This document shows positions 1-5,637 of a DNA stretch of 5,826 nt, piece after piece. Source of the DNA: Actinomycetota bacterium. GTDB lineage: Bacteria > Actinomycetota > Acidimicrobiia > Acidimicrobiales > JAHWKP01. The stretch covers positions 1-5,826 of the forward strand of contig JAHWKP010000108.1 of assembly GCA_019347775.1 (NCBI GenBank), in the 5' to 3' direction. Every line of letters starts with the position of its first letter. Position 1 is the stretch's first letter. The position numbers and the translations under genes are program-made. The notes under the pieces are model-generated. The model saw only the letters and a list, made by a program, of their open reading frames with translations. It did not search any database and was not told the DNA's origin.

Positions 1-2
1 GT

Positions 3-95
3 CGAGTTACCGGTCCCGTGATCGACAGGATGCTGAGAGCAAACTTTGCGAGCATGCTGGCTGCCATCGAGGAGGAGGCCCTCAACGCCGGCTGA
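3..95 (+). CDS. C-terminal end of a gene entering from the left (possibly SRPBCC-type)
   Basis: Frame 3 is open from the left edge to a TGA at 93-95 and gives 30 residues, RVTGPVIDRMLRANFASM followed by LAAIEEEALNAG. The segment is amphipathic and helical, with evenly spaced Leu/Ile/Met and an acidic tail, and its codons look like real coding sequence. A G-P-(V/L)-I-x-R start followed by a long helix with N-F is reminiscent of the closing helix of SRPBCC (polyketide cyclase/START-like) proteins. That is a resemblance only; the start and the diagnostic part lie outside the window. No membrane segment is visible. No link to the next gene is evident, since about 390 bases separate them. I am fairly sure a gene ends here but unsure of the family. 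Confidence 0.5.
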   Translation, partial: RVTGPVIDRMLRANFASMLAAIEEEALNAG

Positions 96-473
96 CAGGA
101 AGCCCCACAGGGCGAGCCCGCGGCTAATGCCGGCTCGCGAGCTGCCGCGACCAGCGCGAACGGATGATCGGCGCTCCTGGGCCGCGACGGCGAGCCGTCG
201 GCCACCACCGCTCGAGGTCAGCGCGAGCGGCACGTCGGCGCGCCTCGTCCCCAGGTGTACGCGGACGGCTTCAGGCCCGGCAGCCGGGCTCCTGCGGTCA
301 CGGACGTGGCGTCGGCCGGCGAGTTGGCGCCTCCCGTCCGACCCTGCCGAGCGACGACGCACCGCCGATACTCGGGTTCTCGTCGGCGCCTCCGGCACTC
401 GCCTGCGGCGCGGAACGAAGGCGATGCGCCGCTTTCCAAACGCGCCACCGCCGGAGATACTCGTCCATGGGGC
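96..473. other. Gene-free stretch upstream of the IF-3-like gene
   Basis: No frame on either strand gives a recognisable protein. The open frames here are arginine-, proline- and alanine-rich, as expected from chance translation of GC-rich DNA. In particular, no frame reads as an IF-3 N-terminal domain, which is what one would look for before the IF-3 C-domain gene that follows. Two structures are visible. One is a perfect 10-base palindrome, GCTCGCGAGC, at 133-142. The other is a GC-rich hairpin at 275-289 (GCCCGG, loop CAG, CCGGGC), which can be lengthened to 273-293 with one bulged base. Neither is followed by a T tract, so neither is a convincing intrinsic terminator. The stretch may be a leader or simply decayed DNA. 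Confidence 0.5.
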
Positions 474-479
474 AGGAGG
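474..479 (+). promoter_or_regulatory. Strong Shine-Dalgarno of the IF-3 C-domain gene
   Basis: AGGAGG sits 8 bases before the ATG at 488, and a second GAGGT follows at 481-485. This is by far the best ribosome binding site in the window. It fixes the start at 488, because an in-frame TAG at 485-487 lies directly before the ATG and excludes any longer protein in that frame. Confidence 0.8.
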
Positions 480-487
480 GGAGGTAG

Positions 488-808
488 ATGACAAAGACGG
501 CGGTCGCCGTGGACAGCGGGGCCCCGGTGCCAACCAAAGTGATGAAGTACCGGGCCACGATCGGGCGGAGTGACTTCGAGACCAAGACGGCGAAGGTGAC
601 GGTCTTCCTCCAGCAAGGCCACCGGGTGAGGATGACGGTCCTGTACCGAGGCCGGGAAGTTCGTCACCCGGAACTCGGCGTAGCCCTCTGCGATCGCGTT
701 GCGCAGCTGAACCGGCATCTGGCGGAGGTAGAGGCACCGCCGGAGCTACGCGACGACCGAACCTTGACGATGGTCCTCGTTCCATTGCAGGGAGCGGCTT
801 CGCCATGA
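488..808 (+). CDS. Stand-alone IF-3 C-terminal-domain protein
   Basis: This 106-residue protein matches the C-terminal domain of translation initiation factor IF-3 from about residue 18 to 101. The landmarks come in family order: a V-M-K-Y-R strand, D29-F-E-T-K33 (family D-x-x-T-K), a helix ending F-L-Q-Q-G44, the strand V-R-M-T-V, Y53-R-G-R-E57 (family F-R-G-R-E), H60-P-E-L-G64 opening the second helix, and T92-L-T-M-V-L97 as last strand. In IF-3 this domain binds the 30S platform and blocks 50S joining. A normal IF-3 has about 170-200 residues with an N-domain and linker; here both are absent, and only about 17 unrelated residues precede the domain. The strong Shine-Dalgarno and the in-frame TAG just before the ATG argue for a genuine short gene rather than a misread start. 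The usual infC neighbours rpmI and rplT are not present. It is probably a paralogue of the housekeeping infC. Family assignment is confident; cellular role is unknown. Confidence 0.85.
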   Translation: MTKTAVAVDSGAPVPTKVMKYRATIGRSDFETKTAKVTVFLQQGHRVRMTVLYRGREVRHPELGVALCDRVAQLNRHLAEVEAPPELRDDRTLTMVLVPLQGAASP

Positions 809-815
809 GGCGAAG
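798..815 (+). terminator. Hairpin over the stop codon of the IF-3-like gene
   Basis: CTTCGCC (798-804) pairs perfectly with GGCGAAG (809-815) around a four-base ATGA loop that contains the TGA stop. No T run follows, so this would be at best a weak or Rho-assisted terminator, or a 3' end stabiliser. The function is inferred from position only. Confidence 0.35.
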
Positions 816-1276
816 TGGCGCATGCGGAGGCAATACAGCGTCCAACGATCAAGGCCCCAGGGAGCAACACCCCGGCCATGCTTCGCATGCGCGGATGCTC
901 GCGCAGAACTTCGGACCCACCGGTCCCCATGTGCGCTGTTGCTTGCGCAGCGGGCGAACCTGGTGCCGGCTGCTGAGGGCGAGGGCGAGGGCGAGGGCGA
1001 GCACGAGCAAGTGATCGGTGCCGTTGAGGTCCTTGACGGCGAGTGCGCCCGACGGCTGGGGGGAGGGCCGCCGACCGGCACTTCGGGGCGGCGGCTACTG
1101 GGGTCGCGGTGCTGTGAAGACGGACGGGCGGCCCCGCCGCCGAGCGATGGCACGGCGACCGGGCACATGACAGTCTTGAGCAGCGCTGTCCAGGCTGTGC
1201 TGTCGCGGCAGCGGAGGCCGAATGGAAAACGAGTACATTCCGGTGAGTACAAGGACCTGGTTTCGGCGGTGGAGCG
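809..1276. other. Gene-free stretch between two convergent genes, with hexamer repeat
   Basis: No recognisable gene was found on either strand. Long open frames exist, as expected at this GC content, but their translations are low-complexity (runs of Arg-Ala, Ser-Pro or Glu-Gly across the hexamer array) and match no family I know. A 43-codon frame at 1167-1298 (+), beginning MTVLSSAVQAVL, is the least random-looking candidate. It lacks a Shine-Dalgarno and runs 22 bases into the 3' end of the convergent HNH gene, so I do not call it. No hairpin with a T run marks the end of the HNH gene here. Confidence 0.5.
975..1001 (+). repeat. Tandem GAGGGC hexamer array
   Basis: Four perfect head-to-tail copies of GAGGGC plus a final GAG occupy 975-1001, followed by two decayed units (GAGCAC, GAGCAA). 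The unit length is a multiple of three. The same unit occurs 2.5 times at 1460-1474 inside the HNH nuclease gene. It looks like a slippage-prone simple repeat. Confidence 0.85.
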
Positions 1277-2161
1277 CTACGCCACGCTGAGGAGGTGACC
1301 GAGAGCGGCTTCGCTGAAGGCGAGCGCGCCCGCTTGATCAGCTTCCCAGAGCGCGACGAACGATCGGGCGCAGTTGGCGTGGGCGGCACGATCAGACGTC
1401 AGGACTTGGAGCATGTGCTGGGCGATTTGCCTCGTGGGGTCCGTGCTCCCGGCGCTGGCGAGGGCGAGGGCGAGATGCAGGTTGACGATGGTGATGGACC
1501 GTTCGATGAGGAGGCCGTCACGTTCGGCGAGTCCGAAGAAGTTGATGAGAGTCTGTCCTCGCCTGCGTCGTCGGCCTGATCTGGCTGCGGGCACCGGAAC
1601 GATTCCTTCGAATCGGATGAGCTTCTGCGGGTCATCGTCGAACGACCCGATGGGGTAGACGAGCAGAGGTCTCTCGTTCGTGTGGCGAGGAGACTCCATG
1701 TTGAGCTCTCGTGCTCCCTCCACGGGGAATCCGTTGCTCTTGAACGCGGTGTTACAGGTCTTGCACGAGATCAAGTAGTTGTCGGGCTCGTGCGGGAGGA
1801 GGAAGTACCCAAGGCCAGGCGAGGCGGCACCGAGAGAAAAGTTCAGTCCATTGGCACGCTCGGGAGCGGAGGCGGGTGGCCACTGTTCGACCATTCCCTT
1901 CGGTCGGAAGTGTTCGACGTCGTGTTCGATGTTGCCGAACTCGGAGCGTTCGAGGCGCCGCTCACAGAACCCGCACTTGTAGCCCTGCAGGTCCATGTAC
2001 GCACGCTTGATCTCACTCCAGATGTCCGACGGCGGCTTCACGTAGTTGCCGGCGACGCGGTATGCCTCGGTCCGTTCGCGAGCCTTGTCGAGCCATGTCG
2101 GCGCGATGTCGTTGATCCGCTGCCGTAGCTCAGCATGGGTGACCGCGTATCGGATCATCAC
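1277..2161 (-). CDS. HNH nuclease, PtuB-like partner of an AAA ATPase (Septu-type)
   Basis: The 294-residue protein carries a zinc-stabilised HNH nuclease fold. In order: C63-G-F-C66, then V82-E-H-F-R-P-K88 with probable catalytic H84, an insertion of about 35 residues, N128-Y-L-I-S-C133-K-T-C136-N137 giving the second Cys pair and the Asn, and a K-S-N-G-F-P segment. Behind the core, P-L-L-V-Y-P followed by D-D-D-P-Q-K-L-I-R-F and a G-Q-T-L-I-N-F-F-G-L strip are hallmarks of HNH proteins related to PtuB and the TIGR02646 group. A basic RSGRRRRRG run lies between them. Two starts are possible: GTG at 2161, overlapping the ATPase stop as GTGA, or ATG at 2158, sharing one base with it. No clear Shine-Dalgarno is seen, so translational coupling is likely. 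Established for Septu: ATPase and HNH protein together give phage resistance through nuclease action. The final 70 or so residues are helical and unrecognised. The gene contains a short GAGGGC repeat. Confidence 0.85.
   Translation of the reverse strand: MMIRYAVTHAELRQRINDIAPTWLDKARERTEAYRVAGNYVKPPSDIWSEIKRAYMDLQGYKCGFCERRLERSEFGNIEHDVEHFRPKGMVEQWPPASAPERANGLNFSLGAASPGLGYFLLPHEPDNYLISCKTCNTAFKSNGFPVEGARELNMESPRHTNERPLLVYPIGSFDDDPQKLIRFEGIVPVPAARSGRRRRRGQTLINFFGLAERDGLLIERSITIVNLHLALALASAGSTDPTRQIAQHMLQVLTSDRAAHANCARSFVALWEADQAGALAFSEAALGHLLSVA
1460..1474 (+). repeat. Short GAGGGC repeat inside the HNH gene
   Basis: GAGGGC occurs twice plus GAG. On the coding (minus) strand it is read as the L-A-L-A-L-A stretch in the C-terminal helices of the HNH protein. 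It is the same hexamer as the larger array at 975-1001. Confidence 0.7.
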
Positions 2162-3312
2162 CGGTCGTTAAGGCGGTTCGGGTCAGCGAGTCGGCGCATG
2201 AACTCAAGGGCTGCCTCGCGGCCACCCTGCTTCGTCTGGGAGCGACCGGCGATGGCGCGGAGCTCCTCCCAGAAGGGTTCCGACCGAGTGGAGGCTAGGC
2301 CGAAGTACGAGGACTCGAGTACCTGGTCAGCGGTCTGGCCATAGACGTCCTCGGTCGCGAGTCGGCTCGCCTTCGTTGCTCCCTCGCCGGGAAAGTCTGG
2401 ATCAGGTTCAACCAAGATGAGGTTCTCGCGCTGAAGCCCTGACGGCAGGAGCGGCGAATGGGCTGTACAGATGAACTGGAGCGCTGGGAACGTTGACCCG
2501 AGGCGTGGGAGCACCATCTGCTGCCATCGAGGGTGCATCCGTTGATCAATCTCGTCGACGAGCACGATCCCTTCGACATCGGCAATCGATCCTTCCGCGA
2601 TCTCATCGAGTTGCGCGAGAAGATCTCCGATCCACGCCAGGAAGCTCCTGACGCCATCGGAAAGAGCGCCGACCGGCAGCGCGATACCGCGCTGGGCGAG
2701 GAAGTGTCCCTCCTGGTCAGGCTGCTCGAGGCACTTGATGTCGTCGGGAAGAAGTGCATCGAGCAGCCCGAGAACCTCGCCGCGGTGGCGCGCCTGGGGG
2801 AGCCACTGCTCGAGGGGTACGAGGTCAACGTTTTCGAAGAGCAGGTGAGGTGCACGGTCCACGAGTTCGCCGAGAAACCGGACCTCTTGCGCTCCGCGAA
2901 ACGAGCCGTAGGAGGCCACGAATCCTGGCGGTTCGGACTCGGCGTCCGCCGTGTCATCCGTCAACATGCGATCTGCTGGGGCGTCGCGCGGGATGTGCAG
3001 TGCGATCTGGCGGTCGAACTCCCCGGCGTCGACTGTTGACGACAATCGAAGACGCGCCACCGCGTCGCGGATGCCTCCGATGCGAGGCCAACCGCTCGCC
3101 CCGTCGGGTACGCGTGAGCTACGTGCCGTCTCGAGGACAGCGGCGACTGCCTTGAGAACGGTGGACTTGCCCGAACCATTCGCTCCGACGACGAGGTTCA
3201 CGTTGGGTAAGCGCAGTCCTGTGGTGTCGGCAGAATTCGGGTGTACGAAGGGCACCTGGCTTGCGGCGATCGCCCGGAAGTCTTGGAGCACCACTTCTTC
3301 GACGTACATCAC
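2158..3312 (-). CDS. AAA/ABC-type ATPase, PtuA-like (Septu-type defence)
   Basis: This 384-residue soluble ATPase belongs to the RecF/SMC-like AAA_21-type group. It opens with the typical V-x-L-x-D-F-R-A-I strand. Walker A is G43-A-N-G-S-G-K49-S-T, the ABC signature is L217-S-D-G220 followed by V-R-S-F-L-A-W, Walker B is I249-V-L-V-D-E254 running into I-D-Q-R-M-H-P, and the switch histidine is H285 in T-A-H-S-P. Residues 60-210 form the variable lobe; no long coiled coil is obvious. No TOPRIM domain follows, which argues against an OLD/Gabija-type nuclease; the nuclease function is supplied by the next gene. The start is GTG at 3312 or ATG at 3309, and no strong Shine-Dalgarno is visible. The stop TGA (2160-2158) overlaps the HNH start, so the two genes form an operon. 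In Septu, PtuA forms a complex with PtuB. ATPase family is certain; the Septu label rests on the pairing. Confidence 0.88.
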   Translation of the reverse strand: MMYVEEVVLQDFRAIAASQVPFVHPNSADTTGLRLPNVNLVVGANGSGKSTVLKAVAAVLETARSSRVPDGASGWPRIGGIRDAVARLRLSSTVDAGEFDRQIALHIPRDAPADRMLTDDTADAESEPPGFVASYGSFRGAQEVRFLGELVDRAPHLLFENVDLVPLEQWLPQARHRGEVLGLLDALLPDDIKCLEQPDQEGHFLAQRGIALPVGALSDGVRSFLAWIGDLLAQLDEIAEGSIADVEGIVLVDEIDQRMHPRWQQMVLPRLGSTFPALQFICTAHSPLLPSGLQRENLILVEPDPDFPGEGATKASRLATEDVYGQTADQVLESSYFGLASTRSEPFWEELRAIAGRSQTKQGGREAALEFMRRLADPNRLNDR

Positions 3313-3568
3313 GCTCTAGCGTGCCACGAAGTCCAGAGCGAAATCCGGTGTCACGTACGAGCATGTTGCTCACTATGGCCAAGATGCGACGCAGCCTCTC
3401 CGCAGTGCACAACTCCTGGACACGCACGCCGCCCCGCGTTACATCCATTCCGATCCGTACTTGGCGAGTGTGCACCAAGCAGCCGTCCCAGAACGCGCGG
3501 AGGGCCAGGCCGGTGCGGGTGCCACCAAACGCCGGCATGGGGCGTTGCCCTTCATGGAGGTGAACGCC

Positions 3569-3583
3569 CACGTCACCGACGTG
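3569..3583. repeat. Inverted repeat CACGTC-N3-GACGTG
   Basis: Two perfect 6-base arms flank a 3-base spacer in the divergent intergenic region. Size and symmetry would suit a dimeric regulator's operator or a small hairpin. It is about 260 bases from the ATPase start and 320 from the oxidoreductase start, and a match this short can arise by chance. Confidence 0.3.
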
Positions 3584-3892
3584 AGGAGCCTCACCGCCGG
3601 GTAACGCTCAATCTGGCGGGCTTCCCGATGCAACATCGCGACGCCGCGGGGGCCACGGGGTGCCTGGTCGACAGGCAATCAGCCCCGAGGTGGAAGTTCG
3701 ACAGGAGCCTGCCGGTGACCAGCGTCGTCCAGACCAGAGCGTGGCGCGCAGCCACGCCATGCGTACCGGAGAGATCGACCCATCACGAGATGTCCGCACC
3801 GCCGCGCTCGGCGTATGACCCCGGAGCCGGCGTTCAGACGTCGCTCGGCTACCAGTTCGACCCCTAGCGGAGGCGGTCGCAGTTGCCTGCGG

Positions 3893-3898
3893 TAGCGT
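3893..3898 (+). promoter_or_regulatory. Candidate -10 box for a leaderless oxidoreductase mRNA
   Basis: TAGCGT fits the TANNNT pattern of actinobacterial -10 boxes. It ends 7 bases before the GTG at 3906, which places the expected transcription start at or one base before the start codon. No Shine-Dalgarno precedes that GTG, so a leaderless transcript is the simplest reading. No convincing -35 is visible. This is inference from spacing. Confidence 0.4.
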
Positions 3899-3905
3899 CG
3901 GCCCC

Positions 3906-5060
3906 GTGGCGCACGTGGTCGTCCTCGGAGGCGGGTTCGGCGGCCTCGCTGCGATCCACACGCTCCAGGCCCTTGCCGGCGACGACCTCGACATCACCCT
4001 CGTCGACCGCGGCGACCGCTTCTTCATGGGGTTCGCCAAACTGTGGGACCTGGGCGGCATCCGCCCTCTCGACGAGGGGAGCGCGCCCCTGTCGCGGCTG
4101 TCTCAGCGGGGCGTCAACGTCGTCCGGGCCGACATCACTGCAATCGATGCCGAGGCCCGCAGCGTGGAGACGTCCGCCGGGGTCCTGGAGGCTGACGCCT
4201 TGCTCGTCGCGCTGGGCGCACCGTCGAATTCGGCCCATGTCGACCTCTTGCGCGCTCCCGGGGCACATGACCTTTACGACGCGGCGTCGCTACGAGCCAT
4301 CCATGGGGCGCTCGGCTCCATGGAGGCCGGGCGGGTCCTCGTCGCCCTGCTCGGCGCACCGTTCAAGTGCCCGCCGGCGCCGTTCGAGGCGGTCCTCATC
4401 GTCGACGAGGTCCTACGCCGGCGTGGAGTGCGGGAGCGTGTCCACATCGCAATTTCCACGTTCCAGCCCATGACCCTGCCGGTGGCCGGCAAGGACGCCA
4501 GCGAGTTCGTCGCCCGCCAGCTCGGCGACCACGGGGTCGAGCTGCTGTCCGGACGCAAGGTGGCCGGAGTCGACGCCGGGGGAGACACTCGGTTCGTGCG
4601 ATTCGAGGACGGCTCCACGGCGGAGTACGACCTTCTGCTCGGTGTGCCCGCGGCATCGCCGCCGGCGGTGGTCAAGGACAGCGCCCTGGCCGGCGCGCAC
4701 GGCTGGATCGAGCCGGACCGCCGCACGCTGCGCACGTCCTTCGACCGGGTCTACGCGGTCGGCGACTGCACCCAGGTCCCAACCGCCAACGCGCAGCTGC
4801 CCAAGGCCGGCGTCTTCGCGGCCGCGCAGGGAGAGGTGGCGGCCGCCAACATCGCCGCCGACCTGGGCGTGGGGAGCGGGGCGACGTTCGATGGGCACGG
4901 CTACTGCTTCCTGGAGCTCCCGGGCCGGCGGGTGGCGTTCGTCGAAGGCAACTTCTTCGCCGAGCCCGCCCCTGACGTACAGCTGAGCGAGGCGGACGAC
5001 AGCCGGTTCGCCCGGAAGCAGGCGTACGAGCGCGAACGCCTGGCCGCCTGGCTCGCCTGA
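3906..5060 (+). CDS. FAD-dependent oxidoreductase, SQR/FCSD-like
   Basis: The 384-residue flavoprotein belongs to the pyridine nucleotide-disulfide oxidoreductase superfamily, in the branch with sulfide:quinone reductase and flavocytochrome c sulfide dehydrogenase. A Rossmann strand with G8-G-G-F-G-G13 binds FAD, and D34 ends the second strand. F153-K-C155-P-P-A-P159 is the cysteine motif typical of this branch, and Y283-A-V-G-D-C-T289 is the C-terminal FAD-binding motif. G332-Y-C334-F-L-E, then A-F-V-E-G-N-F-F and a P-A-P tail, resemble the end of FCSD-like proteins. Only three Cys are present (155, 288, 334). The Cys partner that closes the redox disulfide in genuine SQR, in the segment corresponding to L298-P-K-A-G-V, is missing, so sulfide oxidation is doubtful. 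No signal peptide or membrane segment is seen. The start is GTG without a Shine-Dalgarno, probably leaderless. The gene stands alone, and an IS remnant follows. Fold is confident; substrate unknown. Confidence 0.85.
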   Translation: MAHVVVLGGGFGGLAAIHTLQALAGDDLDITLVDRGDRFFMGFAKLWDLGGIRPLDEGSAPLSRLSQRGVNVVRADITAIDAEARSVETSAGVLEADALLVALGAPSNSAHVDLLRAPGAHDLYDAASLRAIHGALGSMEAGRVLVALLGAPFKCPPAPFEAVLIVDEVLRRRGVRERVHIAISTFQPMTLPVAGKDASEFVARQLGDHGVELLSGRKVAGVDAGGDTRFVRFEDGSTAEYDLLLGVPAASPPAVVKDSALAGAHGWIEPDRRTLRTSFDRVYAVGDCTQVPTANAQLPKAGVFAAAQGEVAAANIAADLGVGSGATFDGHGYCFLELPGRRVAFVEGNFFAEPAPDVQLSEADDSRFARKQAYERERLAAWLA

Positions 5061-5091
5061 CCGCCGGTCGTCACTTAAGGATTCCTCTCGC

Positions 5092-5232
5092 GCAGGAGCC
5101 ACCATCCACGCCGACCGGGGAACGTTGATGACCTCCAAGGGCGTGGCCCAACTCCTCGCCGACCTCGGCGTCGGCCGCCCATTCTCGGCCGCACGCCAAG
5201 TCTTTGCCGTCGCAGCTCTGCAGGACGACTGA
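5092..5232 (+). pseudogene. Remnant of an IS3-family transposase (orfB, DDE core)
   Basis: Reading from 5092 gives AGATIHADRGTLMTSK then GVAQLLADLGVGR. This closely resembles the strongly conserved rve-core segment of IS3-family OrfB (typically T-x-H-A-D-R-G-x-x-M-T-S-K-x-V-A-x-L-L-x-D-L-G-V), including the Asp of H-A-D-R-G, a DDE catalytic residue. The family continues with H-S-R-P-H/K. That string is found here only after a frame change: CAT-TCT-CGG-CCG-CAC at 5180-5194 reads H-S-R-P-H, so one extra base lies near 5176-5179. The unshifted frame stops at TGA 5230-5232. Similarity is lost on both sides: no first Asp region upstream, and no N-D-N-P-x-S-E with the catalytic Glu downstream. It is therefore a short dead fragment. 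It begins about 30 bases behind the oxidoreductase stop. Family identification is confident; the exact ends are not. Confidence 0.8.
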
Positions 5233-5637
5233 AGGGGCGCAGAACCGTTCCACCAGTCAATGTGCGAGGAAATGATGCCGTCGGTCGCCGCCACATCCAC
5301 GGGGATGAAAGTGTAGGTTCTTTCCTCGACGCCGCAGTGGCGAGATTCCTCGGGACATCGGTATCGCGCAGGGGTCGGCTGCCCGAGGTGCCCCCTAACC
5401 ACGAGCACCGCGGACCCGACAGGGTGACCCGAACGCCGGGTTGAGGGCGCAGTAGAAGCTTCCGCGGGGCCGACCCTCGTTCTAAGGACAGCCGACGGCG
5501 TCAGCCGATTCTCGAGTCAGACCCTTCCCTAGGCGCCGGCTCGACCGTAGAGGGGAACGATCGCCCATCGGTGGACCCTCGGTTGAACGGCACGATCAGA
5601 TACTCCCTGCCGATTCGGTCGCGCTCAGCCTCGGCGG
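5233..5637. other. Gene-free stretch between the IS remnant and the VOC gene
   Basis: Nothing recognisable is encoded here in six frames. I looked for further pieces of the IS3 transposase (the F-K-T-L-K-Y or H-S-G-I-G-L type segments) and found none. A small hairpin, ACCCG-AACGC-CGGGT, lies at 5427-5441. On the minus strand, the first 45 codons after the VOC stop (5641 down to about 5505) read as a plausible peptide with G-R-E-Y-L-I-V-P-F-N, but there is no normal start codon at its head. The stretch is probably intergenic or decayed DNA. Confidence 0.5.

Larger units (their letters stand above)
3313..3905. other. Divergent intergenic region of about 590 bases
   Basis: This gap lies between two divergently transcribed genes and should hold both promoters. 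No recognised gene is present. On the minus strand a frame is open from 3571 through this region and on into the ATPase gene, ending at 3119. Its first 80 or so residues look moderately protein-like (a V-R-I-G-M-D-V segment, then a helix with L-R-R-I-L-A-I-V), but I recognise no family and it would have to overlap the ATPase by about 190 bases. An inverted repeat, CACGTC-ACC-GACGTG, sits at 3569-3583. No good -35/-10 pair was found in front of the ATPase. Confidence 0.5.

Noticed and set aside
46..573. Plus-strand frame of 175 codons across the upstream stretch and the IF-3-like gene
   Set aside because: The translation is Arg/Pro-rich with no family likeness and overlaps the well-supported IF-3 C-domain gene in another frame.
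218..718. Minus-strand frame of 166 codons
   Set aside because: Most of it is antisense to the IF-3 C-domain gene, which has clear homology and a strong ribosome binding site.
822..1298. Plus-strand frame of 158 codons and its 43-codon tail starting at 1167
   Set aside because: It has low-complexity Gly-Glu repeats, no ribosome binding site, no recognised domain, and an overlap with the convergent HNH gene.
664..1389. Minus-strand frames across 664-1389 as a third operon gene after the HNH nuclease
   Set aside because: They start inside the HNH gene, and their composition (Arg-Pro and Ser-Pro runs over the hexamer array) is that of chance frames in GC-rich DNA.
2158..3312. ATPase as an OLD-family or Gabija GajA protein
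   Set aside because: There is no TOPRIM domain after the ATPase part, and the partner is an HNH protein rather than a UvrD-like helicase.
1277..3312. Retron of the Ec78 type (reverse transcriptase plus ATPase-HNH effector)
   Set aside because: No reverse transcriptase motif (Y-x-D-D) or msr/msd-like structure was seen near the pair within the window.
4413..5408. Minus-strand frame of 331 codons
   Set aside because: It is antisense to the oxidoreductase gene and the IS remnant; the plus-strand product has intact FAD motifs.
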